Shown: positions 17,648 to 26,542 of the stretch, in pieces
How the letters are laid out: each line of letters opens with the position of its first letter
Numbering within the stretch: the first letter of the stretch is position 1
DNA from: Janthinobacterium rivuli
GTDB lineage: Bacteria; Pseudomonadota; Gammaproteobacteria; Burkholderiales; Burkholderiaceae_D
Length of the DNA: 64,000 nucleotides
Reading direction: 5' to 3'
Assembly: GCF_029690045.1 (NCBI RefSeq)
Contig: NZ_CP121464.1
Coordinates: forward strand, 5,518,001 to 5,582,000
Position numbers and translations under genes: made by a program
Notes under the pieces: generated by a model
What the model saw: the letters and a program-made list of their open reading frames with translations, nothing else
What the model was told of the DNA's origin: nothing
Databases searched by the model: none

Positions 17648-18949
17648 ATGACAAGCAATCCACCTGTGTCCACGCATACTTCCGTCGAGGCGCTGCATGT
17701 GCTGAAGCTGCTCACGCGCCGCCAGCGCGAGCAGGCGCTTGCGCATCCCGACTTGCCGCAGCTCGCCGTCGGAACGCCGCTACCCGACACCTTGATGTGG
17801 TTGTACCGGCGCCAGATCGTTACGTCCGAGGATGTGAACAGCCTGTTGTTGAGCTTGGAGCGCCACTTCACCGGCGACGAGCTGGCACTGCGTTTGTCGA
17901 TATTGCAGCAGCTGGTGGAGGTGCTCAATCGCGAATCGCTCGATCACCTGCGTGACGAAACGCTGCTCACGCAGGAGCAGTACCAGCGGGCGCTGGCACA
18001 CCTGCCCGACGACGTCTTGCTGCCCACGCCGGGCGAGGCGCTGAACTGGATGCTGCATGTGGAACTGCTGCAGCGCGCAGAATTCAAGTCCATGGCCCAG
18101 CGCATCGCGTCCGGCGGCAGCGATGACGCAAAGCGCGCGATCCAGCATGCGCAAGGACGCCAGGAGGAACATAAGAAGGCGGTACGCGGCGTGATCCTCG
18201 GCAGCCTGTTTCCCGGTTCGCGCCTGACCTGGGTAATCGTCGCGCCGCTGGCGCTGGCCGGCATGGTCTGGTACCTGGTTGGTGGCAATTCCGTGCCCGA
18301 GTGCGACTCCAGCAACACGATCGCCACCGTGACACGCATGCTCAACAAGGCAGCGCCGGAAGGCGTGGGCAAGGCAAGCCTGCACGACGTGAAAGAAGCC
18401 GGTTACGCCTCGTCACACAATATCCGGGGCTGCCTGGCCACGATCGAGCTCGATGGCGAGAAGATGGACTATGCCTATACCGTCGCGCGCGACGACAGCG
18501 GCAGCAAGAGCCGCATCAGCTATGTTGGCGCGCAGCCAATGCTGGTCCAGGCGCGCTTTGGCACCATCGAGGATGGCGACTTTGCCCAGCAAGCCAAGCC
18601 CCTGGGACGCGAGGCGCTGGAAAAGGCTTTCCGCGACGGCATGGCTGGTGCGCGCATCACGCCCCAGCCACGGCAAGCGTTTTCGTTGACGCAATCGATG
18701 GAGCGCACGCGCGAAATCGCCGAAATCGAACCGCTGGCGCCATGCAAGGAAATCTCGCCGGGCGTCTATTCCTGCCGCCTGCTGATCGAACGCAATGATC
18801 CCGTGCTGAGCATGCTCAACGGCGGATCGGCGGTCATGCAGGAAGGCGACTTCACCTTCCAGCGCAGCAGCGCAGAAAGCGCCGGCAATGGCTGGTCGGT
18901 GACGCCGCAATTTGCCGGCGAACTGCGCCAAGCCAAAGTAAAAATCTAA
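17648..18949 (+). CDS. Unrecognised bitopic membrane protein, cassette gene 2
   Basis: No known family recognised. The 433-residue protein has three parts. Residues of about 1-185 are helical and soluble, with four related helix-turn-helix-like units (VLKLLTRRQREQALAHP, WLYRRQIVTSEDVNSLLL, HLRDETLLTQEQYQRALA, MLHVELLQRAEFKSMAQR). One membrane helix lies at about 193-212 (TWVIVAPLALAGMVWYLVGG), with basic residues before it placing the N-terminus in the cytoplasm. The remainder is a periplasmic domain homologous to cassette gene 1, with the same four Cys. I start at the ATG 17648; an in-frame TTG at 17630 would add six residues, and neither has a good Shine-Dalgarno. The next gene begins five bases after the stop. 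Confidence 0.78.
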   Translation: MTSNPPVSTHTSVEALHVLKLLTRRQREQALAHPDLPQLAVGTPLPDTLMWLYRRQIVTSEDVNSLLLSLERHFTGDELALRLSILQQLVEVLNRESLDHLRDETLLTQEQYQRALAHLPDDVLLPTPGEALNWMLHVELLQRAEFKSMAQRIASGGSDDAKRAIQHAQGRQEEHKKAVRGVILGSLFPGSRLTWVIVAPLALAGMVWYLVGGNSVPECDSSNTIATVTRMLNKAAPEGVGKASLHDVKEAGYASSHNIRGCLATIELDGEKMDYAYTVARDDSGSKSRISYVGAQPMLVQARFGTIEDGDFAQQAKPLGREALEKAFRDGMAGARITPQPRQAFSLTQSMERTREIAEIEPLAPCKEISPGVYSCRLLIERNDPVLSMLNGGSAVMQEGDFTFQRSSAESAGNGWSVTPQFAGELRQAKVKI

Positions 18950-18953
18950 GTCC

Positions 18954-19277
18954 ATGCATATCGAACCGCCCCACGCATCGCTGGGCCAGCCACACCAGCT
19001 TGAACTGGACGAGGCCAACTCGGAACGCGAGGCCGACGCCTTGTACCAGCTCGATTTGCTGAACCAGGTCCAGCGCGATGCCGCGCTCGAAGTGCGCGTG
19101 CGTGAGCATGGCAGCGAACTGACGCGCGACATCATGGAAGCATCCAGGCTGCGCCATGGTCACGACCACATCCCGTACCAGCGCCCACCGGCCTGGAAAG
19201 GCGCGCTGATCGTGCTGGGGCTGATCCTGGTAATGTCCGTCGTGTACGGCTGGTTTAGCGGAGGCCTGCAGCCATGA
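18954..19277 (+). CDS. Small unrecognised tail-anchored protein, cassette gene 3
   Basis: A 107-residue protein with no known family. It has a polar N-terminal part containing one copy of the cassette's helical unit (ALYQLDLLNQVQRDAALEV), then one C-terminal membrane helix (about 83-101, GALIVLGLILVMSVVYGW) with almost nothing beyond it. The unit closely resembles [16 protein letters not shown] in the next gene. The gene starts five bases after gene 2 and its TGA overlaps the ATG of gene 4 (ATGA at 19274), so the three are very likely translated together. Confidence 0.72.
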   Translation: MHIEPPHASLGQPHQLELDEANSEREADALYQLDLLNQVQRDAALEVRVREHGSELTRDIMEASRLRHGHDHIPYQRPPAWKGALIVLGLILVMSVVYGWFSGGLQP

Positions 19278-20077
19278 GCACCGATCCGCGCCTGCTGCCG
19301 CTGGCAGAACTGCTGCGCCTCGACCTGATCACCAGCGACGAATACGACGATACGCTGGCCGAGCTGGAAATCATCGAGCTGCAGCGCGCCCACAATGCCG
19401 CCGAAGACATTGATGTGCCAGAGCTGAAGATGAATGCCGACCAGATCGCGACGCTGGCCTGGCTGCTGCGCGCCGAACTGGTGCCCGAGGAGCGTTTTTT
19501 CAGGATGCTGCGCAAGCTGCCCACCGATGAACCACGCCGGCAACTGGCCAGCGCCGCGCTGCAGCAGGTGAACCGGCAGGCGGTCGACGCGCTGTACCAG
19601 CAAAACCTGATCAACGCGTGGCAGCGCGACGCCGCCCACGACAGCCTGCCAGCCGAGCATCTGGCCGCCACGCCCGTCGCGGCCCTGCGCCATATGCTGA
19701 AACAGGGCACGCTATCGCCGCTGCAATACAAGGAGCTGCAAGCGCGCACGCGCGCGAACGGCTCGCCACTGGCGCGCGTGATCGTCGATGCCGCCGGCAA
19801 ACCGCCGGCCCGGTATGGCCGGCGCGCCGCGCGCCCGCTCAACGTCCTGATGATCGTGCTGATGCTGGTGATGCTGATGATGGTGGCGATTGCGGGACCG
19901 TCGTGGTTCAAGCGCGCACAGCCGGCGCCTGTGGCACCGCTGGCGCAGCCGGTCGACACGGTGGAACGCGACGACCTGCGGCAGCGCGCGGCGCAAGCAC
20001 TCGACGCCGCCCGCCAACCGGGCCACGACAGCGTGCAATATGATGTCCAGGTGGTGCAGGACAAGCCACCTCGGTAA
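19274..20077 (+). CDS. Unrecognised tail-anchored helical-repeat protein, cassette gene 4
   Basis: A 267-residue protein with no known family. The cytoplasmic part carries four copies of the short helical unit: [53 protein letters not shown] and [18 protein letters not shown]. The spacing and the pattern Leu-x(3-5)-Leu-(Ile/Thr/Ser)-x(3)-(Tyr/Phe/Gln) resemble SHOCT-type short C-terminal motifs, but this is by eye. A membrane helix spans about 189-209 ([20 protein letters not shown]), followed by a Pro/Ala-rich periplasmic tail. It ends the cassette and is followed by a terminator. Confidence 0.75.
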   Translation: MSTDPRLLPLAELLRLDLITSDEYDDTLAELEIIELQRAHNAAEDIDVPELKMNADQIATLAWLLRAELVPEERFFRMLRKLPTDEPRRQLASAALQQVNRQAVDALYQQNLINAWQRDAAHDSLPAEHLAATPVAALRHMLKQGTLSPLQYKELQARTRANGSPLARVIVDAAGKPPARYGRRAARPLNVLMIVLMLVMLMMVAIAGPSWFKRAQPAPVAPLAQPVDTVERDDLRQRAAQALDAARQPGHDSVQYDVQVVQDKPPR

Positions 20078-20084
20078 AGCAGGG

Positions 20085-20107
20085 CCGGCGACAGCATCGC
20101 CGGTTTT
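20085..20107 (+). terminator. Intrinsic terminator closing the four-gene cassette
   Basis: CCGGCGA (20085-20091) pairs with TCGCCGG (20097-20103) around the loop CAGCA and is followed by TTTT. The loop and inner stem (GACAGCATC) match those of the purD terminator. Confidence 0.85.
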
Positions 20108-20178
20108 GCTATCACAAAAATCCGTTACAGGGTACAATCCGTCCTTACTTTTTTATTTCGGCCTCGTCGGCCCACGCG

Positions 20179-21093
20179 ATGTCGTCAACTCCCTCTCCTT
20201 CGGCCGTCAAGGCCTATTTGCTCGATTTGCAAAACCGTATCGTGCAGGCGCTCGAAGCGCAGGACGGCAAACCCTTCCTGACCGATGCCTGGCAGCGCCC
20301 CGAGGGCGGCGGCGGCATTTCGCGGCTGATCGAGGAAGGCAATGTGTTCGAGCGTGGCGGCGTGAATTTTTCGCACGTCACCGGCGCTGCATTGCCGCCA
20401 TCGGCCGCGGCCGCGCGCCCTGAACTCGGTGGCAAGGCGTGGGAAGCGATGGGCGTGTCGCTGGTGCTGCATCCGCGTAATCCGTATGCGCCCACGGTGC
20501 ACATGAATGTACGGTTCTTCACCACCGTGAATGCCGATGGCGCACCCGTATGGTGGTTCGGCGGCGGCATGGACCTGACGCCGTATTATGGCGACGCGGA
20601 CGACGTGAAGCACTTTCACCAGGTGTGCCATGATGCGCTGGCGCCGTTTGGCGACGAGCTGCATCCGAAGTTCAAGCAGTGGTGCGACGATTATTTCTAC
20701 CTGAAGCACCGGCGCGAAGCGCGCGGCGCCGGTGGCATATTCTTCGACGACTTCAACGCCCTGGGCTTTGACGACAGCTTTGCCATGATGCGCAGCGCCG
20801 GCGACGCCTTCATCGACGCGTATGTACCGATCCTGGCGCGCCGCAAGGATACGCCCTACGGCGAACGCGAACGCGATTTCCAGTGCTACCGGCGTGGACG
20901 CTATGTCGAGTTCAACCTGGTGTTCGACCGCGGCACCCTGTTCGGCCTGCAGTCGGGCGGCCGCACCGAGGCGATCCTGATGTCGATGCCGCCCGTGGTC
21001 AAGTGGCGCTACGACTGGCACCCGGAAGCGGGCAGTCCCGAAGCGGCGTTGTATACTGACTTCCTCGTGCATCGCGACTGGCTGCAGGCGTGA
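20179..21093 (+). CDS. hemF: Oxygen-dependent coproporphyrinogen III oxidase
   Basis: Oxidatively decarboxylates coproporphyrinogen III to protoporphyrinogen IX in haem synthesis, using O2. Its 304 residues match the family. Visible landmarks are [24 protein letters not shown] split over residues 36-60, the signature [22 protein letters not shown], and [20 protein letters not shown] near the C-terminus. The TGA overlaps a GTG start of nadD. It begins the run hemF-nadD-rsfS-rlmH-maf-rng. Confidence 0.97.
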   Translation: MSSTPSPSAVKAYLLDLQNRIVQALEAQDGKPFLTDAWQRPEGGGGISRLIEEGNVFERGGVNFSHVTGAALPPSAAAARPELGGKAWEAMGVSLVLHPRNPYAPTVHMNVRFFTTVNADGAPVWWFGGGMDLTPYYGDADDVKHFHQVCHDALAPFGDELHPKFKQWCDDYFYLKHRREARGAGGIFFDDFNALGFDDSFAMMRSAGDAFIDAYVPILARRKDTPYGERERDFQCYRRGRYVEFNLVFDRGTLFGLQSGGRTEAILMSMPPVVKWRYDWHPEAGSPEAALYTDFLVHRDWLQA

Positions 21094-21761
21094 ACGAAAG
21101 TAGTATGGCGTGCGTGGCGCTGCTGGGCGGCAGCTACGATCCGGTGCACATGGGCCATGTCGCGCTGGGCACGCATTTTTCCAGCCTGCTGCACGCCGAT
21201 GAACTGCGCGTGATTCCGGCCGGCGCGCCCTGGCAAAAGAGCCACCTGGGCGCCAGCGGCCAGCAGCGCGCCGAGATGGCCGGCCTGGCGTTTGCCGGCC
21301 TGCCGCTGCCGGTCGTGATCGACCGCCAGGAAATCGAGCGCAGCGAACTTGGCCAGGCCAGCTACACCATCGATACCTTGCGCCAGGTACGCGCCGAGCT
21401 GGGTGCGCGCGCTTCCATCGTTTTTTTGATGGGCGCCGACCAGCTGCAGCGGCTCGCGACATGGCGCGAATGGCAGCAATTATTTGAATACGCGCATATC
21501 TGCGTCGCGGCCCGCCCCGGCTTCGCGCTGAATGACACCGCAGTGCCGCAAGTGGTCGCCGAAGAATTTTCGCGCCGCCTGGGGTCACTGGACAGCATCC
21601 GCAACACGCCGCACGGTCTGACTTATCTGGCACAGGACTTCGCGGTGGATATCTCCGCCACCGAAATACGTGCGGCATTACAACGGGGGAATCGGGCAAA
21701 CTCGCTTGTTTCCCCGCTAGTGCTAGACTATATTGAACAACATAATTTATACAAAAGCTAA
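21090..21761 (+). CDS. nadD: Nicotinate-nucleotide adenylyltransferase
   Basis: Adenylates nicotinate mononucleotide in NAD synthesis. The nucleotidyltransferase motif [11 protein letters not shown] is at the N-terminus and [10 protein letters not shown] near the C-terminus, over a total of up to 223 residues. The start is uncertain: a GTG at 21090 overlaps the hemF stop, while an ATG at 21105 gives MACVALLGG, closer to typical family starts, with GAAAG upstream. The stop is immediately followed by the rsfS start. Confidence 0.95.
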   Translation: MNESSMACVALLGGSYDPVHMGHVALGTHFSSLLHADELRVIPAGAPWQKSHLGASGQQRAEMAGLAFAGLPLPVVIDRQEIERSELGQASYTIDTLRQVRAELGARASIVFLMGADQLQRLATWREWQQLFEYAHICVAARPGFALNDTAVPQVVAEEFSRRLGSLDSIRNTPHGLTYLAQDFAVDISATEIRAALQRGNRANSLVSPLVLDYIEQHNLYKS

Positions 21762-22451
21762 ATGGACATCAAAAAACTGCAAACCCTCGTCGTTGACGCC
21801 CTTGAAGACGTCAAAGGCCAAGACATCGCCGTCTTCGAAACGAGTCACCTGACCAGCCTGTTCGACCGCATCGCGATCGTCTCCGGCACCTCGAACCGTC
21901 AAACCAAGGCGCTGGCCGCCTCGGTACGCAACAAGGTCAAGGACGCCGGCGGCGACATCATCGGCATGGAAGGCGAGGACACCGGTGAATGGGTACTGGT
22001 CGATCTGGGCGACATGATCGTCCACATCATGCAAGCACCGATCCGCGCCTACTACCGCCTGGAAGAAATCTGGGGCGACACCCCGGTCAAGCTGGGCGCC
22101 GCCAAGCGCGCGCCGAAAAAAGCGACCGGCGACGAGCCGAAAAAGGTCAGCGGCCATCTGGCGGCGAGCAAGGCCAATGTGGAAGCTTCGCCCGTGATCG
22201 AGAAAAAGACGCCGGCGAAGAAAGCCACGGCAGCCACCGCCGCCAAGAAAGCCCCGGCGAAAAAAGCCACCGCTTCCAAAGCCGTCGGCAAGACCGTGAA
22301 AGTCGCGCCAACCAAGACCGAAGCGGCTGCCGTCAAAGCACTGAAAGCGCTGCCAGAGAAAAAAGTGCGCGCCCCACGCGCGGCCAAGCCGGCAGCCGAT
22401 GCTGCACCGGCAAAAACCGTGATCAAGCGTATCAAAAAAGTCGAAGCGTAA
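21762..22451 (+). CDS. rsfS: Ribosomal silencing factor RsfS with long Lys/Ala-rich tail
   Basis: Binds uL14 on the 50S subunit and blocks subunit joining in starved cells. Residues 1-113 are the whole Iojap/RsfS domain (SNRQTKALAASV, GEWVLVDLGDMIVHIM, YYRLEEIWGD). Ordinary RsfS proteins end about here, at 105-130 residues. This one has about 115 extra residues rich in Ala, Lys and Pro with AKK and PAKKA units, as in histone H1-like tails, ending VIKRIKKVEA. The tail is very basic and likely disordered; it could bind RNA or DNA. The start directly abuts the nadD stop. Confidence 0.93.
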   Translation: MDIKKLQTLVVDALEDVKGQDIAVFETSHLTSLFDRIAIVSGTSNRQTKALAASVRNKVKDAGGDIIGMEGEDTGEWVLVDLGDMIVHIMQAPIRAYYRLEEIWGDTPVKLGAAKRAPKKATGDEPKKVSGHLAASKANVEASPVIEKKTPAKKATAATAAKKAPAKKATASKAVGKTVKVAPTKTEAAAVKALKALPEKKVRAPRAAKPAADAAPAKTVIKRIKKVEA

Positions 22452-22457
22452 GCCTCG

Positions 22458-22928
22458 ATGCAGCTCATCATCGCTGCGGTCGGCCATAAAATGCCGGCCT
22501 GGATAGAGACGGGCTTCGCGGAATACGCGAAGCGCATGCCGCCGGAATTGCGCATCGTGCTGAAAGAAATCAAGCCGGTGGAGCGTTCCGGCAGCAAGAC
22601 CGCCGCCACGGCGATGGCGCTGGAACGCGAACGCATCGAAGCCGTCCTGCCCAAGGGCGTGCGCATCATCGCCCTCGACGAACGCGGCAAGGATCTGACC
22701 AGTGTCGGCCTGTCGCAGCAGTTGATGACGTGGCAGCAGGATGGCCGCGATACCGCCTTTTTGATCGGCGGCGCCGACGGCCTCGATCCGCAACTCAAGG
22801 CACGTGCCGAAGGCATGCTGCGCATTTCCAGCATGACCCTGCCGCACGGCGTGGTGCGCGTGATCCTCGCCGAGCAGCTCTATCGGGCCTGGTCGATCAC
22901 GCAAAACCACCCCTATCACCGCGTCTGA
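22458..22928 (+). CDS. rlmH: 23S rRNA (pseudouridine1915-N3)-methyltransferase
   Basis: SPOUT-fold methyltransferase that modifies pseudouridine 1915 in helix 69 of 23S rRNA using S-adenosylmethionine. The 156 residues show [15 protein letters not shown] at the N-terminus, the SAM-binding knot [10 protein letters not shown] and the conserved C-terminus NHPYHRV. It follows rsfS by six bases; this pairing of ribosome-acting genes is common. Confidence 0.97.
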   Translation: MQLIIAAVGHKMPAWIETGFAEYAKRMPPELRIVLKEIKPVERSGSKTAATAMALERERIEAVLPKGVRIIALDERGKDLTSVGLSQQLMTWQQDGRDTAFLIGGADGLDPQLKARAEGMLRISSMTLPHGVVRVILAEQLYRAWSITQNHPYHRV

Positions 22929-22936
22929 ACTCCCCC

Positions 22937-23557
22937 ATGAAAACGGCTGATCACAAGATCTACCTCGCCTCCAAAAGCCCGCGCCGGCGCGAACTGCTGC
23001 GCCAGATCGGCATCGATTTCGAATTGCTGCTGCTGCGCAGCGACGGCCCGCGCGGCGCCGACGTCACCGAGGAAGTCCTCCCCGGCGAATCGGCGCTCGA
23101 CTATGTCGCCCGCGTGTCGAATGAAAAAGCCGCCTTTGCCTGGGACCTGGTGCGCCGCCGCCACCTGACCCCGCGCCCCGTGCTGGCGGCCGACACCACG
23201 GTCACCATCGATGGCGTCATCCTCGGCAAGCCGGCCGACCGCGCGGAAGCGGTGGCCATGCTGCAGCAGCTGTCTGGCCGCACGCACGAGGTGCTCACCT
23301 CGATCGCCGTGCACTACAAGGATTTCGCCGAACAGCGCACGCAGGTGTCGCAAGTGCGCTTCGGCGTGCTCTCGCCCGCCTCAATCGCCGCCTACTGCGC
23401 CACGCCCGAGCCGTACGACAAGGCCGGCGCCTACGGCATCCAGGGCAGCGCCGCGCTGTTCGTCGAGCACATCGAAGGCAGCCATTCCGGCATCATGGGC
23501 CTGCCCCTGTACGAGACGGCGCAATTGCTGCGTGAAGCAGGTTTGCCCCTGCCCTGA
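22937..23557 (+). CDS. maf: Maf family nucleoside triphosphate pyrophosphatase
   Basis: Hydrolyses non-canonical or excess nucleoside triphosphates (dTTP/UTP or m7GTP type) as a house-cleaning enzyme. The motif ASKSPRRRELL near residue 10 and the VLAADTTVTIDG segment with catalytic Asp, then LSGRTHEV and GAYGIQGSAALFVEHIEG are present over 206 residues. The ATG at 22937 is set by family homology; a longer reading runs back through rlmH in another frame. It starts eight bases after rlmH. Confidence 0.95.
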   Translation: MKTADHKIYLASKSPRRRELLRQIGIDFELLLLRSDGPRGADVTEEVLPGESALDYVARVSNEKAAFAWDLVRRRHLTPRPVLAADTTVTIDGVILGKPADRAEAVAMLQQLSGRTHEVLTSIAVHYKDFAEQRTQVSQVRFGVLSPASIAAYCATPEPYDKAGAYGIQGSAALFVEHIEGSHSGIMGLPLYETAQLLREAGLPLP

Positions 23558-23600
23558 TCCCGGGTATGATGTCATTCGTTGCCTCCACTCCCGCGCCCCC

Positions 23601-25064
23601 ATGAACGAAGACATCCTGATCAATATCACGCCGCAAGAAACGCGCGTCGCCCTCATCCTGCAGGGCGCCGTGCAGGAATTGCACATCGAGCGCACGCTCA
23701 CGCGCGGCCTGGCCGGCAATGTGTATTCCGGCAAAGTGGTGCGCGTATTGCCGGGCATGCAGTCAGCCTTCATCGACATCGGCCTGGAACGCGCCGCCTT
23801 TTTGCACGTGGCCGACATCTGGGAAGCGCGCGGCCACGACGGCCAGAACGCCACACCGGCGCCGATAGAAAAAATCCTCTTCGACGGCCAGGTGCTGACG
23901 GTGCAGGTGATCAAGGACCCGATCGGCACCAAGGGCGCGCGCCTGTCGACGCAGATTTCCATCGCCGGGCGCATGCTGGTGTACCTGCCGCAAGACAAGC
24001 ACATCGGCATTTCGCAGAAAATCGAAAAGGAAGCGGAACGCGAGCAGTTGCGCGTGCGCCTGCAAAGCCTGCTGCCGCCCGACGAAAAGGGCGGCTACAT
24101 CGTGCGCACCATGGCCGAGGACGCTTCCGACGCGGACCTGAAGGCGGACGTCGACTACCTGCGCAAAACCTGGAGCACCATCACGCACGGCGCGCGCACG
24201 CGTCCCGCCACCAGCCTGCTGCACCAGGATTTGAGCCTGGCGCAGCGCGTGCTGCGCGACTTCGTCGGCGATGAAACGGCCACCATCCAGGTCGACTCGC
24301 GCGAAAACTACGTGAAATTGCGCGAATTCGCGGAAATCTACACGCCCAGCGAACTGACGCGCCTGCAGCACTACACGGGCGAGCGCCCATTGTTCGACCT
24401 GTATGGCGTGGAAGAGGAAATCTTGCGCGCGCTGGGCCGCCGGGTCGACCTGAAATCGGGCGGCTACCTGATCGTCGACCAGACGGAAGCGATGACCACC
24501 ATCGACGTCAACACGGGCGGCTTTGTGGGCGGGCGCAATTTCGCCGACACGATCTTCAAGACCAACCTGGAAGCGGCGCACGCCATCGCCCGCCAGCTGC
24601 GCCTGCGCAACCTGGGCGGCATCATCATCCTCGACTTCATCGACATGGACAACGCCGAGCACCGCAACGCCGTGCTGGCCGAACTCAAACGCACCTTGTC
24701 ACGCGACCGCACCAAGGTTTCGGTGAGCAATTTCTCGCCGCTGGGCCTGGTGGAAATGACGCGCAAGCGCACGCGCGAATCGCTGGCCCACATCCTGTGC
24801 GAACCATGCCCCGCCTGCGCCGGCAAGGGCCAGGTGAAAACCTCGCGCACCATCTGCTATGAAATCCTGCGCGAACTGCTGCGCGAAGCAAAACAGTTCA
24901 ATCCGCGCGAATTCCGCATCCTCGCCTCGCAGGAAGTCGTGGATCTGTTCCTGGAAGAGGAATCGCAGCACCTGGCCATGCTCGGTGACTTCATCGGCAA
25001 GAAAATCTCGCTGCAGGTGGAGAACGCCTACCATCAGGAGCAGTACGACGTGATTTTGATGTAG
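23601..25064 (+). CDS. rng: Ribonuclease G
   Basis: Endoribonuclease that matures the 16S rRNA 5' end and degrades mRNA. The 487 residues include an S1-like domain near the start (NVYSGKVVRVLPGMQSAF), the catalytic metal segment TTIDVNTGGFVG, DFIDMDNAEHR, and the zinc-link CEPCPACAGKG. The length is that of RNase G, not RNase E, since no scaffold tail follows. The ATG at 23601 gives MNEDILINITPQETRVA, the family start. It ends the conserved hemF-rng block; an AraC gene begins two bases after its stop. Confidence 0.97.
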   Translation: MNEDILINITPQETRVALILQGAVQELHIERTLTRGLAGNVYSGKVVRVLPGMQSAFIDIGLERAAFLHVADIWEARGHDGQNATPAPIEKILFDGQVLTVQVIKDPIGTKGARLSTQISIAGRMLVYLPQDKHIGISQKIEKEAEREQLRVRLQSLLPPDEKGGYIVRTMAEDASDADLKADVDYLRKTWSTITHGARTRPATSLLHQDLSLAQRVLRDFVGDETATIQVDSRENYVKLREFAEIYTPSELTRLQHYTGERPLFDLYGVEEEILRALGRRVDLKSGGYLIVDQTEAMTTIDVNTGGFVGGRNFADTIFKTNLEAAHAIARQLRLRNLGGIIILDFIDMDNAEHRNAVLAELKRTLSRDRTKVSVSNFSPLGLVEMTRKRTRESLAHILCEPCPACAGKGQVKTSRTICYEILRELLREAKQFNPREFRILASQEVVDLFLEEESQHLAMLGDFIGKKISLQVENAYHQEQYDVILM

Positions 25065-25066
25065 TC

Positions 25067-25843
25067 ATGCCGGGCACCACCGCCTTCTGGCGCGACCCGG
25101 CTCTGCCCCACGTGGAAAGCCGGCGCGCCTGCCACAGCCGGGCGTGCTACAAACCGCACAGCCATCCCACGTTTTCCATCGGCGCCGTCGATGCGGGTGG
25201 CAGCATCTTTACGGGCAGCCAGGATGGCCAGGCCGTGCTCGGCAATGGCAGCCTGGTGCTGGTGCCGGCCAGCTGCGTGCACGCCTGCAATCCCCTGCCT
25301 GGCGCCCTGTGGAGCTACCAGATGCTGCATCTTGATGCGCACTGGCTGCAAGCGCACGCGCCGGCGCTCGATGGCGACACGGCGCGCGTGCTGCATTGCC
25401 CTGTGCTGTACGCGCAGTTTTGCGCCATGAATGCGCTGCTGTTTTCAAGGGCCAGCGCGGCGGAGAAAAATGCGGCACTGCTGGTGTTCCTCGGCGCCTG
25501 CGCCAGCGCCGGTGCGGATCCGCTGCCGTCTGAACGCAAGCCGCTACCGCGGCAGCTGGCGCCCGTGCTCGAAACGCTGCAGGCGCAGCCCTCGGCCAGC
25601 CTGCGGCAACTGGCGCAAGCGGCAGGCCTGAGTCCTTTCCAATTGATCCGCGCCTTTCGCGCCGCCACAGGCCTGACGCCGCATGCCTACCAGTTGAACG
25701 CGCACGTGAACCGCGCGCGCAGCCGCTTGCAGGCTGGGACGGCTTTGGCGCAGCTGGCGCATGAACTGGGCTTTGCGGACCAGAGCCATTTTCAGCGCGT
25801 GTTCAAAGCCCATACAGGCATCACGCCGGGACGCTACCGCTAA
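25067..25843 (+). CDS. AraC family transcriptional regulator
   Basis: A 258-residue regulator with an N-terminal AraC-type cupin sensor (HSRACYKPHSHPTFSIGAVD) and a C-terminal double helix-turn-helix ending FADQSHFQRVFKAHTGITPGRYR. It begins two bases after rng and may be cotranscribed. The LysE-type exporter gene starts 75 bases downstream and is a reasonable target, as AraC and LysE genes often pair, but no operator is visible. Confidence 0.9.
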   Translation: MPGTTAFWRDPALPHVESRRACHSRACYKPHSHPTFSIGAVDAGGSIFTGSQDGQAVLGNGSLVLVPASCVHACNPLPGALWSYQMLHLDAHWLQAHAPALDGDTARVLHCPVLYAQFCAMNALLFSRASAAEKNAALLVFLGACASAGADPLPSERKPLPRQLAPVLETLQAQPSASLRQLAQAAGLSPFQLIRAFRAATGLTPHAYQLNAHVNRARSRLQAGTALAQLAHELGFADQSHFQRVFKAHTGITPGRYR

Positions 25844-25918
25844 GCTGCAATTTTCTTCAATACAGGCCGCCGCCTGCCCCTGCATACTCGCGCTTCGCCA
25901 TTGCCGGAGCCGAACCCC

Positions 25919-26542
25919 ATGCAGGATTTCCTCTTCATCGCCGCTGCCCACTTTCTGTCCCTGCTGTCGCCCGGTCCCGATTTTTTCCTGATCGCGCGCA
26001 CCTCGCTGGCCCACGGCTGGCGCGGCGCCGCCGGCACATGCGTGGGCATTACCGTGGCCAATGCCGTGTTTATCGTGGCGGCGTTTGGCGGACTGTCGGT
26101 GCTAAAGGCGGACAGTATGGCATTCATGGTGGTGCGGCTGGCGGGATGCGCCTATCTGCTGTACCTGGGCTGGCTATTCCTGCGCCATGCGGGCAAGAGC
26201 AACCTGGAGGCGGGGTCCGCCACCGGCAAGGCGCGCTGGCGCGGCGGTGTCGCGATGGGGTTTGTCTCGGCCATCCTGAACCCGAAGAACGCGCTGTTCT
26301 ACGTCAGCCTGGCCACCGTGCTGGCTGGCAGGCAGACGAGTCCCGCCGCGATGGCGGCGTATGGCGCGTGGATGGTGTTTGCCGTGCTGGCGTGGGATAT
26401 GGCGGTGGCGCTGGCGATAGGCAGCGCCGCCCTGCGGCAGCGCTTTGCCCGCGCGCTGCCGTCGCTGGAACGGCTGTCGGGCGTGATGCTGATCGTGCTG
26501 GCGGTCGTGTTACTGATTCAAGCTGGCAATGGATCCAGGTAA
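25919..26542 (+). CDS. LysE/RhtB family amino-acid exporter
   Basis: Inner-membrane exporter of 207 residues with about six hydrophobic helices. The family motif LSPGPDFFLIARTSLAHGWRG is split around residues 18-38, and the NPKNALFYVSL segment near residue 125 also fits. The ATG at 25919 has GGAG nine bases upstream; an in-frame TTG at 25901 is less likely. The last 25 bases overlap the 3' end of a gene on the opposite strand. Likely substrate is an amino acid such as a homoserine/threonine relative; not resolvable here. Confidence 0.9.
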   Translation: MQDFLFIAAAHFLSLLSPGPDFFLIARTSLAHGWRGAAGTCVGITVANAVFIVAAFGGLSVLKADSMAFMVVRLAGCAYLLYLGWLFLRHAGKSNLEAGSATGKARWRGGVAMGFVSAILNPKNALFYVSLATVLAGRQTSPAAMAAYGAWMVFAVLAWDMAVALAIGSAALRQRFARALPSLERLSGVMLIVLAVVLLIQAGNGSR

